Source of the DNA: Bacillus sp. JCM 19058
GTDB taxonomy: Bacteria; Bacillota; Bacilli; Bacillales_H; Bacillaceae_D
Assembly (NCBI GenBank): GCA_001310555.1
Contig: BAXO01000011.1
Location: forward strand, 1 to 64,000
Length of the DNA stretch: 64,000 bases
Reading direction: 5' to 3'
The position numbers and the translations under genes were made by a program. The notes under the pieces were generated by a model. The model had not been told where the DNA came from. It saw only the letters and a program-made list of their open reading frames with translations, and ran no database searches. Position 1 is the stretch's first letter, and every line of letters starts with the position of its first letter. Shown here piece by piece: positions 51,381 to 60,983 of this stretch.

Positions 51381-52532
51381 GTGAATAAATTAAGAATGGG
51401 TATCATAGGAGCAGGTTTACGTAGTTCCATTGCTAATTATTGGCACAATCCAGAAGGACGTTCGGAAGTTGTCGGAGCTGCTGATGTTTCGATGGATCGT
51501 TTGAAAGCATTTCAAGATAAGGTTAGTGAAAACGCATTCATCACGACTGATTACCAAGAATTATTAAACCGTAAGGATATTGAAGCTGTTGCTATCTTAT
51601 CTCCTGATTATTTACATGAAGAACATGCTGTTGCAGCGCTGGAGGCGGGGAAGCATGTTTATTGTGAGAAGCCTTTAGCAATTACCGTTGAAGGCTGCGA
51701 TAGGATTATTGAAGCATCAAAGCGAGCCGGCAAGCATTTAATGGTTGGCTTTAATATGCGCTATATGAGAATGTATCAAACGATGAAAGGACTTATCGAC
51801 TCCGGGATGATCGGGGACATTAAGGCGGTTTGGGTTCGTCACTTTGTAGGGTATGGAGGCTATTTTTATTATCACGACTGGCATGGCACCGCGAAAAATA
51901 CGACCTCACTCCTATTGCAAAAAGGATCTCATGATATTGATATTATTCATTGGATTACGGGAAGAAACGCCGTTAAAGTTTCAGCGTTCGGTGGGCTTGA
52001 TTTTTATGGCGGGAATAAGCCCAACGATTTAACCTGTCCGACCTGTAATGAGAAAGAATCCTGTACAGAAGCTAGTCCGCACACGTTAATTCAATGCGCA
52101 TTTCGAGAAGAAATCGATGTAGAGGATAACAATATGGTCATGATGGAACTGGAGGGCGGAATAAAAGCCTCTTATTTGCAATGTCACTTTACTCCCGATT
52201 ATCAAAGGAATTATACATTTATCGGAACTGAAGGAAGGATTGAGAATTCTGAGCTTGATGGGAAGGTTTATGTGCGTACACGGAAATCGAATTCTTGGCG
52301 AGAGCATAGTGATATGACGCTTGATATTAAAAAAGAGCAGGGCTCTCACGGTGGAGCCGATCCGAAAATATGCAAGGACTTTGTCGACTTAGTATTGGAC
52401 AATAAGCAGCCTTTAACGACACCTTTTGCTGGAAGAATGAGTGTTGCTGTAGGCTGCGCAGCCACGGAATCGATTCGCTCAGGAGGAGGAGTGGTAGATG
52501 TAAGCCAACGATCGACGGTAGAAAGCGTGTAA
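51381..52532 (+). CDS. Gfo/Idh/MocA-family NAD(P)-dependent oxidoreductase
   Basis: Intact 383-residue sugar dehydrogenase. The N-terminal Rossmann fold starts MGIIGAGLRSS, and the family motif EKPLAITVEGCD follows with the catalytic Lys in CEKP. The C-terminal alpha/beta domain has GSHDIDIIHWITG, whose Asp and His fill the active site. A CPTCNEKESC cluster near residue 215, with a further Cys at about 233, is unusual and could bind zinc. Such enzymes oxidise a sugar hydroxyl, often C3, or reduce ketosugars. Start GTG 51381 follows AAAGGAG. The location beside a DUF1080 gene supports a 3-keto-glycoside pathway, but it has its own promoter. Confidence 0.87.
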   Translation: MNKLRMGIIGAGLRSSIANYWHNPEGRSEVVGAADVSMDRLKAFQDKVSENAFITTDYQELLNRKDIEAVAILSPDYLHEEHAVAALEAGKHVYCEKPLAITVEGCDRIIEASKRAGKHLMVGFNMRYMRMYQTMKGLIDSGMIGDIKAVWVRHFVGYGGYFYYHDWHGTAKNTTSLLLQKGSHDIDIIHWITGRNAVKVSAFGGLDFYGGNKPNDLTCPTCNEKESCTEASPHTLIQCAFREEIDVEDNNMVMMELEGGIKASYLQCHFTPDYQRNYTFIGTEGRIENSELDGKVYVRTRKSNSWREHSDMTLDIKKEQGSHGGADPKICKDFVDLVLDNKQPLTTPFAGRMSVAVGCAATESIRSGGGVVDVSQRSTVESV

Positions 52533-52682
52533 AAAGGAAGGGGAATTGTGGCAGTAAAGGAAAACCACAATCTCTAATGAAGGCGAAAAATCCGATTAAT
52601 AAAAGACGGAGCTCGTATTTAAAAAACTAAGCTCTGTGTATATTAGTTAGCCCTGTCATCGCCTACCTTCATTTATTTTATG

Positions 52683-52712
52683 CTCTAGTCTTATTTGACT
52701 AGAGTTTTTTTT
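52683..52712 (+). terminator. Rho-independent terminator
   Basis: CTCTAGTC (52683-52690) and GACTAGAG (52697-52704) form the stem, followed by eight T. It ends the oxidoreductase transcript. Confidence 0.85.
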
Positions 52713-53212
52713 CGTGAGAAGAACTCTGTTTTGTTCTCTTGTAATGGACATATGGTTTCTGGAGAGTAAACACTTAATCAATAGTATCGATTTATTTATT
52801 GATGAAAACAATGTAAGTATTGATTTATAAATGTTTATCTGCCAATCAGGCTGCTGAAGCCTGACTAATGAGAAAAAAATAAAAAGTCCATATTGAGTGT
52901 ACAAATTCCAAAAGATCTATTGACCTTGCAGCTGTGTAATGGTATTATTTTCTTGAAATTAACAATCTAGCCCTAAGAGCTATAAAGAAAAACGCCCATT
53001 ATGGCAAGATACATTCAAAAAGCAGGAAATGAACTCATTTCGGTAAACTCGATCGGGAAATCAAGGGAGGCTCGAAAGGGGAGAGACTGTTAGCTTTTCG
53101 ATTAGAAGCAATGTCTTTTCTGACCGAGCGCTCACTCATGATAAATTATAACAATGCAATGTACTGAAGCAGCGCTGCAACATGTATTAGCTTATTTAGA
53201 GGAGTGGTGAAT
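52713..53212. other. Intergenic region before the threonine dehydrogenase gene
   Basis: No credible gene. It holds a promoter-like pair at 52920-52948, 265 bp before the next start. The remaining sequence between promoter and gene is unexplained and could be an untranslated leader. Confidence 0.45.
52920..52948 (+). promoter_or_regulatory. Predicted promoter resembling the one at 51292
   Basis: TTGACC (52920-52925) and TATTAT (52943-52948) are 17 bp apart. The hexamers, spacing and the flanking ATGGTATTATTT/AATGGTATTATTT are nearly the same as at 51292, and a looser TTGAAATTAACAA sequence follows in place of the perfect palindrome. Confidence 0.5.
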
Positions 53213-54254
53213 TTGAACGGAAAAATGAAAGCGATTGTAAAAAAAAGAACGCTCTCCTGGCGCTGTTTTAAGCATGAAACCAATTCCGACGATCGGCGAA
53301 CAGGAGGTTCTCATTCAAGTAAAAGCGACATCAATTTGCGGAACAGATGTCCATATTTATACATGGGATGATTGGTCGAAAAGTCGCGTAAAGCCTCCGT
53401 ATATTTTTGGGCATGAGTTTGCGGCATAGTCGTTGATAAGGGGAAGCTTGTAAAAGGTATAGAGATAGGAGAACATGTATCTGCGGAAACGCATATCGTC
53501 TGTGGTCATTGCCCTCAATGCCTGACAGGGAAAGCTCACGTTTGTGCGAATACTAAGATCATTGGAGTTGATCGAGACGGCTGCTTTGCGGAGTATGTTG
53601 CTCTCCCCGCGAAAAATATATGGGTCAATCCTCGCGGGATGGATTTTGACGCTGGCAGTGTTCAAGAACCGTTCGGTAATGCTGTTCATACAGTTTTGGC
53701 CGGAGATGTAGCCGGGAAGACTTTAGCTGTTATCGGCTGTGGACCTATCGGCTTAATGGCAGTAGGCGTAGCGAAAGCCTCTGGCGCTGCCCAAGTCATT
53801 GCATTGGACTTGAATCATTACCGTTTAGGCTTAGCAAAAAAAGATGGGAGCAACGACCGTTATTCATGCGGGGGAGAAGGAACCAATTGAATCGGTCCGA
53901 GAGCTGACAAATGGCTACGGTGTCGATGTCGTCTGTGAAATGAGCGGGCATCCAGTGGCGCTCGATCAAGGGTTGAAAATGGTGACCAACGGCGGAAGAG
54001 TATCGATACTAAGCTTGCCGGTCAAACCGGTTGAAATTGATATTACAAACGATATCGTCTTCAAGGGAATTACGGTTCAAGGAATTACTGGTAGAAAAGT
54101 GTTTGAAACGTGGCAGCAGGTTTCTGGCTTATTAGCTTCCAATCAAGTCGATGTGAAGTCGATGATCACCCATCATTTTCCTTTAGAGGACTTTGAAAAA
54201 GGGTTTAAGTTAATGATAGAAGGCCGATGCGGTAAAGTTATTTTACATCCGTAG
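53213..54254 (+). CDS. tdh: L-threonine 3-dehydrogenase, frameshifted
   Basis: Zinc-dependent NAD enzyme that oxidises L-threonine to 2-amino-3-ketobutyrate. The catalytic zinc site has [19 protein letters not shown] and FGHEFA; the structural zinc cysteines lie in [15 protein letters not shown]; the NAD-binding motif is [20 protein letters not shown]. This threonine-type W-S-R signature distinguishes it from other alcohol dehydrogenases. Frame changes occur in an 8-A run at about 53240-53247, near 53428 (FGHEFAG missing a base) and in a 7-A run at about 53836. Joined length is about 346 residues, normal. TTG 53213 is taken as start, with GAGGAG 8 bases upstream; ATG 53225 is an alternative. 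It lies 52 bp before kbl, whose product uses its unstable output. Confidence 0.92.
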
Positions 54255-54306
54255 AGGATTTGAATGTCGAAGAAGAGTACAATCAATTATATAGTAAAGG
54301 AGCTAA

Positions 54307-55488
54307 ATGGCGATGAAGGGATTTGAATATTTGGAGCAGGAGCTTACTGAAATGAAGGAGAATGGGCTGTTTCGAAATCTTGTTCCTCTGGATTCAGCAC
54401 AGGCAGCGACAGTTACCATTAATGGGAAGGAGGTTATTCAGCTTTCCTCCAATAACTATCTTGGGCTAACCAATCACCCGCGCATGAAAAAGACGGCAGT
54501 GCGCGCAGTTGAAGCTTATGGAGCGGGGACTGGCTCTGTCAGGACTATCGCAGGGACATTCTCGATGCACGAACAATTTGAAAAAAAACTTGCTAATTTC
54601 AAGCATACGGAAGCAACGCTCGTTCTCCAGTCAGGATTTACGGCCAATCAAGCGATTCTCTCCTCGCTTCTTACAGCAGAGGACGTCGTGATTTCTGATG
54701 AACTGAATCATGCCTCGATCATTGATGGCATCCGTTTAACAAAAGCTGCTCGTAAAATCTATAAGCATGTAGATATGAAAAGCTTAGAGACGGCATTAAA
54801 AGAAGCGGGAGACTATCGTAACCGGCTAGTCGTCACAGATGGTGTATTTTCAATGGATGGAAACATTGCACCGCTTCCTGAAATTGTTGAACTAGCGGAA
54901 AAATACGAGGCCATTGTAATGGTTGACGACGCTCATGCCAGTGGTGTCCTCGGTCGAAATGGGCGTGGAACGGTCGATCATTTTGATTTAAATGGTCGAG
55001 TGCATATTCAAGTAGGTACTCTTAGCAAGGCTATCGGCGTTCTGGGAGGATATATAGCCAGTACGCAGGCCGTCAGGGATTATTTGATCCATAAGGGGCG
55101 CCCATTCCTGTTTAGCACTTCTCATCCACCAGCGGTAACAGCGGCCTGCTCAGAAGCAATCGATATTTTGCTCGAGGAGCCAGAGCGCATTGACAAGCTT
55201 TGGCACAATACAAAGCTTTTTAAAGACGGATTGCATCAATTAGGATTTCAAACAGGAAAAAGTGAAACGCCGATTACGCCTGTGCTTGTAGGCGATGGTG
55301 CAAAGGCCCATAAGCTATCTGATCAGCTACTCTCCAATGGTGTCTTTGCTCAAGGGATCGCCTTTCCGACCGTTCCAAGAGATTCAGCACGAGTTCGGAC
55401 GATCGTGACGGCTGAACATACGGAGGAGCAACTATCGCGAGCCTTGACAGCATTTGAAAAAGCGGGAAAAGCGCTAAATATTATATAA
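54307..55488 (+). CDS. kbl: Glycine C-acetyltransferase (2-amino-3-ketobutyrate CoA ligase)
   Basis: PLP enzyme that splits 2-amino-3-ketobutyrate with CoA into glycine and acetyl-CoA, completing threonine breakdown begun by the product of the upstream gene. 393 residues and unbroken, even though it contains an in-frame 8-A run at 54581-54588. Motifs: LSSNNYLGLTNHPR, GAGTGSVRTIAGT, the PLP-ring His in DELNHASIIDG, DDAHASGVLG, and the PLP lysine in TLSKAIGVLGGY (Lys 241). An 8-amino-7-oxononanoate synthase (BioF) is the near alternative, but the tdh neighbour settles it. Start ATG 54307 has AAAGGAG 4-5 bases upstream. Confidence 0.94.
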   Translation: MAMKGFEYLEQELTEMKENGLFRNLVPLDSAQAATVTINGKEVIQLSSNNYLGLTNHPRMKKTAVRAVEAYGAGTGSVRTIAGTFSMHEQFEKKLANFKHTEATLVLQSGFTANQAILSSLLTAEDVVISDELNHASIIDGIRLTKAARKIYKHVDMKSLETALKEAGDYRNRLVVTDGVFSMDGNIAPLPEIVELAEKYEAIVMVDDAHASGVLGRNGRGTVDHFDLNGRVHIQVGTLSKAIGVLGGYIASTQAVRDYLIHKGRPFLFSTSHPPAVTAACSEAIDILLEEPERIDKLWHNTKLFKDGLHQLGFQTGKSETPITPVLVGDGAKAHKLSDQLLSNGVFAQGIAFPTVPRDSARVRTIVTAEHTEEQLSRALTAFEKAGKALNII

Positions 55489-55504
55489 AATGAAGAGTCT
55501 GATG

Positions 55505-55536
55505 AAGCCCGAGAGGTGGAGTCGGGCTTTTTTTTT
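55505..55536 (+). terminator. Rho-independent terminator of tdh-kbl
   Basis: AAGCCCGA (55505-55512) and TCGGGCTT (55522-55529) form the stem, followed by a run of T to 55536. Confidence 0.88.
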
Positions 55537-55973
55537 AGATTGTAAACAAAAAAAAGAGTGTTCAAAACGAAAGGAACGCCACACATTAGTCGCATTTCTT
55601 AACCGAAATCGAACCTGCAGTTGAAAGCATTTCTAACAAAATCGCAATTACCCTGTTAAATCGCTCGAAAAAGCCGAGGAAGAGCATCTAGCATTTATGC
55701 ACAGTTTTATAATGGTAAGCAGCACGACACCTAGAGCAAGGTCAATGGTAAAGACCTTACATGTTTCCTAATTTAGTGTAAATAAGCCTCTGCCTCGTTC
55801 ACCAAAGTTTCCGTGGAGTAATAGCGAATTTCCAATGTGATAGCTACGAAATGGACCATGGCAAAATCCTTAACGCTTCTTTCCTTAAAGGTCTGGACTC
55901 GCAATTTGTCGAATAAAACAAGCTTGTAGGTAGGAATTGAGTCTATTATTTTTGTGAACGAGGTGAACGAGCG
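55537..55973. other. Intergenic stretch before the two-component genes
   Basis: No gene and no strong repeat seen in 437 bp. The promoter of the kinase gene should be here but no convincing hexamer pair stands out. Confidence 0.45.
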
Positions 55974-57731
55974 ATGCTTAAAAGGTTTAAAGTGAGAAAT
56001 GTATTGTTTTGTAGTTTTGCTTTATTTATTGTGCTATTGTTTGCAGTTGTTATGCTGGTTAGCTATCGAATTATGGTTAGTGAAATGGTTGATAATACGA
56101 CGCTGTATCAGCAACAAAGTCTCGGATTGTTCAGTAAAGAAATTAACAATCAGCTTCGGGCCGTTGAGGAGATGTCATTGGCTCTCTCCTTGCACAATGA
56201 TTTGCAACCCTTTCTAAAAGGAGAGCCCGATACATTTTCGTATAATCAGCATAGAGCCAATATCCATTCCTACTTATACAGAGTCGTCTTAAGCATTTCC
56301 CTAGTAGAATCGATCGATATGTACATGAATAATCCCCCTGCTTACGATCGTCAAACGACGGTTCGTTTTCTCCCCTTACTCGACTTGCCTAGCCATCCTG
56401 AAATTGAGAAAATTAATGAAATTGATTCGGGGTGGTTAGGAAGTCACCAAACTCTAATCGGTCAGGAACAACAACAGGTGGTATCATTTACTAGAAAGGT
56501 TTATGCAGGGAATGGGGATTTACGCGCGGTGCTCGTGTTAAATATACCTTTAAATAAATTCAATGAAATGATTGCTGATGATGAAAATATGGCAGGTAAT
56601 CGTTTATTGATCGATTCCAATCAGCGAACGATTGCTTCTGTAGGAAATGGAAAGGTAGGGGCTGACCGTCATAGCTTTTTGTCTGAAGTCTATCAAGCAA
56701 TGAAGGAAAAAGAAGCTAGCTATCCAAAGCAAGGGAAGGTTAAAGGGGGGGAGGGATTAATCGTATGGTCCCAGCTTCCAGACTCTGACTGGCTGCTGCT
56801 GGAGGTCACTCCATGGGAGAGGCTGACGGAGGGCGGGAAGCGGATTATTGGTGTCTTATATGTCATTAGTCTAATCGCTGTAATCTCAGTACTTTTTGTT
56901 ACTTATTATATTTCGGGGAAATTCACAAAGCCTATATTACTATTAATGAGAGCAATGCAGCAATATGGAGCTAAGAGACATATCGAGCTTCCGGGAGACT
57001 ATGAGAATGAATTTGGCCAATTGTTTCGCGGATTTCAGTTGATGACTCGAAGGATCGAACAATTGTATCAATCGTTGGAGAAACAGCATGAGCGGCAAAG
57101 GAAAGCAGAAATAAGTGCTCTTCAAGCCAATATAAACCCGCATTTTCTTTATAATACGCTCGATCAGCTTAACTGGATGGCGATTGCAAGAAATCAAGAG
57201 GAGATGAGCAGGGTGCTAGAATTGACCGGAAAAATGTTACGTATCGGACTCTCCGAAGGAAAAAGCTTAATCCCGATTCAGGATGAATTAAATCATATTC
57301 GTTATTATATGCAAATTCAACAGTATCGTTTGAAGGAGAGTGTCACCTATTCGATCGAAATGCCTGAGCAAGTCAAAGAATGCTATATACCGAAGTTTAC
57401 CTTGCAGCCTTTTGTTGAAAATGCAATCGTTCACGGCTTTCACAGACGTGAAACCGGACATATTATTATTGCAGTTAAGGAATACGAAAACAGCCTAAAT
57501 ATCCTTGTTATTGATAATGGCAACGGGTTTGACGTTGCTGTAGCCAAAAGTAAAAAGGGCTATGGGATCGTTAATGTTGAGCAGCGGCTGAAAGCCTTCT
57601 TTGGAAAAAGCTGCACTCTTAAAGTGAATAGTAAACCTAATGTAGGGACAGAAGTAACAATCAGGATTCCCAAACAAAAGGATGAGCGATTTAAAGGAGG
57701 GAATTTAAATGTGGAAGATGGTGATCATTGA
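55974..57731 (+). CDS. Sensor histidine kinase, YesM type
   Basis: Membrane sensor of the YesM (LytS-like, His_kinase PF06580) class, 585 residues, unbroken. Layout: transmembrane helix at about 12-32, a large extracellular dCache-like region to about 295, a second helix (GVLYVISLIAVISVLFVTYYISG), a HAMP segment, a coiled linker, then the phosphoacceptor motif LQANINPHFLYNTLDQLNWMA (His about 390) and the ATPase motifs FTLQPFVENAIVHG and DNGNGFD. Such kinases detect oligosaccharides outside the cell, often with a binding protein, and switch on the neighbouring transporter. The stop overlaps the response-regulator start by 23 bp. Start ATG 55974. Confidence 0.92.
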   Translation: MLKRFKVRNVLFCSFALFIVLLFAVVMLVSYRIMVSEMVDNTTLYQQQSLGLFSKEINNQLRAVEEMSLALSLHNDLQPFLKGEPDTFSYNQHRANIHSYLYRVVLSISLVESIDMYMNNPPAYDRQTTVRFLPLLDLPSHPEIEKINEIDSGWLGSHQTLIGQEQQQVVSFTRKVYAGNGDLRAVLVLNIPLNKFNEMIADDENMAGNRLLIDSNQRTIASVGNGKVGADRHSFLSEVYQAMKEKEASYPKQGKVKGGEGLIVWSQLPDSDWLLLEVTPWERLTEGGKRIIGVLYVISLIAVISVLFVTYYISGKFTKPILLLMRAMQQYGAKRHIELPGDYENEFGQLFRGFQLMTRRIEQLYQSLEKQHERQRKAEISALQANINPHFLYNTLDQLNWMAIARNQEEMSRVLELTGKMLRIGLSEGKSLIPIQDELNHIRYYMQIQQYRLKESVTYSIEMPEQVKECYIPKFTLQPFVENAIVHGFHRRETGHIIIAVKEYENSLNILVIDNGNGFDVAVAKSKKGYGIVNVEQRLKAFFGKSCTLKVNSKPNVGTEVTIRIPKQKDERFKGGNLNVEDGDH

Positions 57732-59363
57732 TGACGACCCACAAGTAGTAGATGGATTGAAAACGATTTTGCCGTGGGAAGAGTTAAGCATTGAGTTGTC
57801 AGGAGACGCGTTGGATGGTCAAGAAGGGCTCGAGCTTATTCGAGCTGTAAAGCCAGACATTATCATTACCGATATTTACATGCCTCTGATGGATGGACTC
57901 GAAATGATTCAGAGGCTGACAGCGACCAATGAATTTGTTGGGAAGTGCATTATTTTAAGTGGTTATTCAGATTTTGAATATGCCCGAAAGGCTTTACGAT
58001 TACGAGTTGACGAATATTTATCGAAGCCGATCTCTTCAGAGACAATCAAACAGGTGCTAAAGAGGATAACGTTCCAATTAGATGAGGAACGATTACAGCA
58101 GCTCGAGCAGAGAGAGATTCAGAACAAGCTAACAGCCTATGAGCCAGTCATTATGCGTGAATGGCTGCGAACAGTGGTGATTGGCAGTGTGAAGGATGAA
58201 CAGTTCCGGAATTACCCGGCTAAGTTAAAGCAGCAATGGCATGGAAAGAGGCATCTCGTTTGTGTGTTAGCGATGCATCAACGCAATACAGGGCAGAAAA
58301 GCTTAGCTGATTGGCATTTGCTGCGCTTTGCTGCCAGTAAAGCCGTTGATGAAATTGCCAGCGATTTCTCAATGGAAGTAAATTGGATTGAGCTGTACAG
58401 CCATCATGCGGCTTTGCTGATTCATTTCGATGACTGTGAGAGCTGGGATGAATTCACTCCTGTTTTAAAAGAAATGGCGGTGCAAATTATTCGATTCGTA
58501 TCGACTTACCTCCAGACTAGAGTGGCTATAGGGTCGGTAAGCCTAAAAAAAGAATGGCACTCGATCGAGCACTCGACTTCAGAAGCTATGCAAGCATTAA
58601 ACGAATTAGAATCCAGCTTGAATAGCGATCTGCAAGTTGCCTTTTTCAATGAAGGAACCTCTTCTAGCGCCAAAAAAAGAGAGTCGCCTTCATTCGCTCC
58701 TGTTTCACCAGCAGTTGGCGGAAGCCGTTCGTTATACGCGAACAAACGAGGTGGAGAAGCTGATTGATTCGTATTTTGGCACATTACAAGGAAAGGGAAT
58801 TCAGCATTCGTTGGAAAAAATACGGCTCATTGGCATCGAGATTTGGACTGTGATTACTTATTCATTGCATGAAGGAGGAGTGACGGTGGCGGATATTTTT
58901 CCGCAAATGGACCTTGGGCAAGAGCTTGAGCAGGTGCTGTTCATTGATGAACTGAAGCAATGGCTGAAAGGAAAAATCGCTGCGATATGGCATGATCGGC
59001 AATGGGAGGAAAATATTAAACACCGACAGGCGATTAAAGCAACGATTGAATATATACACGATCAATATCATGATCCGAATATTGCCTTACAGACGATTGC
59101 AGAAGAAGTTCACTTATCGCGTAATTATCTAGGCCAGCTTTTTTTCTAAAGCGGTGGGGGAATCCTTCAAGTCCTACTTAACTCGAATCAGGATGGAAAA
59201 AGCGAAGCAGCTATTGCTAGAGGGAAAGCTTCTTGTCTATGAAGTCGCTTTTAAAGTCGGCTATAGCCATGTTCCTTACTTTACAAAACAGTTTAAGAAT
59301 TGTATTGGCTGCAGCCCAACCGAACTAATGAACCGGAAGGTAGTGACGAAGGCGAGGGTATGA
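57709..59363 (+). CDS. Response regulator with AraC-type DNA-binding domain, YesN type, frameshifted
   Basis: Partner of the kinase. The receiver domain starts MVIIDDDPQVVDGL with the phosphorylated Asp in IIITDIYMP (Asp 55) and the Lys in DEYLSKPIS. A long helical middle follows and the C-terminal AraC module reads IAEEVHLSRNYLGQLFSKAVGESFKSYLTRIRMEKAKQLL then VAFKVGYSHVPYFTKQFK. The frame changes in a 7-A run at about 58673 (SSSAKK into ESRLHSLLFHQQL) and a 7-T run at about 59141-59147 (LGQLF into SKAVGESF). Joined length is about 551 residues, normal for YesN. Start ATG 57709 follows AAAGGAGGG inside the kinase gene, so the two are translationally coupled. Expected to activate the importer genes downstream. 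Confidence 0.9.
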
Positions 59364-59425
59364 AAAGCTGGATTTCTTTATTTATGCAAGAAATTTAACA
59401 TTTGTCTTCTATTCAATCTGAAATG

Positions 59426-59457
59426 AACCGCCTACACTATTTTGTAAGCGGTTTTAT
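59426..59457 (+). terminator. Rho-independent terminator after the response regulator
   Basis: AACCGC-C-TACA (59426-59436) pairs with TGTA-A-GCGGTT (59443-59452), followed by TTATT. It separates the two-component pair from the transporter genes. Confidence 0.7.
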
Positions 59458-59485
59458 TGTGAGAGAAGAAATGGAGGTAGGATTT

Positions 59486-60799
59486 ATGAAAGCTCTTATT
59501 ACTTTATTACGTATGGCTTGTCTTTCCTTGGTCGCAATTAGTGTTTTGGCGGCTTGTTCAACCGGTGAAAGCAGCACGGATGAAATTGACGGGGAAGCGG
59601 AGTTGGAGCCTGGTCAGAAAGAACTGAGGGTTGCCTGGTGGGGCTCGCAGGCAAGGCATGAACGAACGCTTGCGGCGATCGAACTATTTGAAGAAAAAAA
59701 TCCTGATATTGTCGTAACGACTGAATACAGCGGATGGGATGGTTACTGGGAACGCTTATCTACTCAGGCCGCGGGTCGGAATTTACCAGATGTCATTCAA
59801 ATGGATTTTCAATATTTAAATGAATATGTTTCTCGTGACCTATTGCTTGGCTTAAACGAATTTATTAACTCGGGTGAACTGAATTTTGATGATGTTGACG
59901 ACCTTTATTTAGACGGGGGAAAGGTCGATAATGAACTGTATGCTGTCAATTTAGGGGCCAACTCACTCGCATTTGCTTATGATCCGGTTATGTTTGAGGA
60001 AGCGGGAGTAGCAGAACTTGAACCTGGCTATACATGGGATGATTATTTAGCGGCTATTCGAAAAATCAATTCTGAGCTTGACGGTGTTTATGCGGCAGGT
60101 TTAGGAGACTTGCACTCGTTTAAGCATTATTTACGTCAGCACGATTTGTGGCTATATAATGAGGAGCATACGGGCCTTGGGTATGATGACGATCAATATT
60201 TTATCGATTTTTTTTCGATGTACAAAGCGTTACTAGATGAAGGTGTTGCTGCCGGACCGGGGATTGTCGCTGATATACAAGGAATGGAGGATGAACTGAT
60301 TGTCCACGGAGAAGCCTCGACCTTATTGCTCCACAGTAACCAAATTGTTGAGCTGCATCATGCGGCTAACCGCCCGGTCAAGCTCTCGATGTACCCGAGC
60401 ATGTCAGGTGGAACAGAAGCCCATTTCCTGAAGCCGAGTATGTTCTTTTCAGCAACGGAACATACGAACCATTCAGAAGAAGCGATCAGATTCATCGACT
60501 TCTTTACGAACGACTTGGAGGCCAACGAAATACTTAATGCGGAAAGAGGCGTTCCGATTTCTGAGAAGGTTCGTGGGCATATCTATGATGATTTGGATGA
60601 ATATGAGCAAATGCAATTCGATTATATCGAATTGATCGAGGAGCATTCGACGCCGATCCATCCTCCTGAACCGTCGGGTACCGGGGAAATAAATGATGCA
60701 TTTGAACGCCTGATGCAAGAGTTGCAATACGATATGATTACGGTCGAAGAGTTTGCCGAACGGTTCCGACAAGAAGTCGATAATGTATTAGCAAACTAG
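59486..60799 (+). CDS. Extracellular sugar-binding lipoprotein of an ABC importer
   Basis: Intact binding protein of about 437 residues. The signal peptide ends in SVLAAC (Cys at about 23). The mature part begins with KELRVAWWGSQARHERTLAAIELFEEKNPDI, typical of MalE/UgpB-like family 1 proteins. It is in frame although it has a 7-A run (about 59695) and an 8-T run (about 60208). Start ATG 59486 is chosen over earlier in-frame codons because GGAGG lies 8 bases upstream. It belongs with the two permease genes that follow and was probably chosen as the target of the YesM/YesN-type pair. It is not a close relative of the orphan binding proteins at 1878 and 35-39 kb. Confidence 0.92.
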   Translation: MKALITLLRMACLSLVAISVLAACSTGESSTDEIDGEAELEPGQKELRVAWWGSQARHERTLAAIELFEEKNPDIVVTTEYSGWDGYWERLSTQAAGRNLPDVIQMDFQYLNEYVSRDLLLGLNEFINSGELNFDDVDDLYLDGGKVDNELYAVNLGANSLAFAYDPVMFEEAGVAELEPGYTWDDYLAAIRKINSELDGVYAAGLGDLHSFKHYLRQHDLWLYNEEHTGLGYDDDQYFIDFFSMYKALLDEGVAAGPGIVADIQGMEDELIVHGEASTLLLHSNQIVELHHAANRPVKLSMYPSMSGGTEAHFLKPSMFFSATEHTNHSEEAIRFIDFFTNDLEANEILNAERGVPISEKVRGHIYDDLDEYEQMQFDYIELIEEHSTPIHPPEPSGTGEINDAFERLMQELQYDMITVEEFAERFRQEVDNVLAN

Positions 60800-60822
60800 A
60801 AATAACGTTTTTTGACTAAGGG

Positions 60823-60850
60823 GGAGGAGCGAATCTCGGTTCGCTTCTCC
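60823..60850 (+). repeat. Hairpin between binding-protein and permease genes
   Basis: GGAGGAGCGAA (60823-60833) pairs with TTCGCTTCTCC (60840-60850, one G-U pair) around 6 bases, followed by TGTTT. It is probably a partial terminator or 3' stabiliser that keeps binding-protein mRNA more abundant than permease mRNA. Confidence 0.6.
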
Positions 60851-60883
60851 TGTTTCAAGCTTTTGGATAGGAGATAAGCTCAT

Positions 60884-60970
60884 ATGAATAAAGCTGGGAC
60901 TGCGGAGGAGCTAGGTGACAACACGTTTGTTCACAACGAAGCCGTTTGCCCAGTAAACGACTTTTTCTAG
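60884..60970 (+). CDS. Possible 28-residue peptide
   Basis: ATG 60884 with GGAG 10 bases upstream opens a frame of 28 residues (MNKAGTAEELGDNTF then VHNEAVCPVNDFF) ending 13 bp before the permease start. It has no recognised relatives and may be only a leader or chance frame. Confidence 0.2.
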   Translation: MNKAGTAEELGDNTFVHNEAVCPVNDFF

Positions 60971-60983
60971 TAGAGGTGAGAAA

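Noticed and set aside
52656..52904. 82-codon minus-strand frame
   Set aside because: Covers a plus-strand terminator and AT-rich spacer; no similarity and poor start.
53245..55488. kbl read as BioF and tdh as a generic alcohol dehydrogenase
   Set aside because: The W-S-R threonine-dehydrogenase signature and the direct tdh-kbl order make threonine degradation the better reading.
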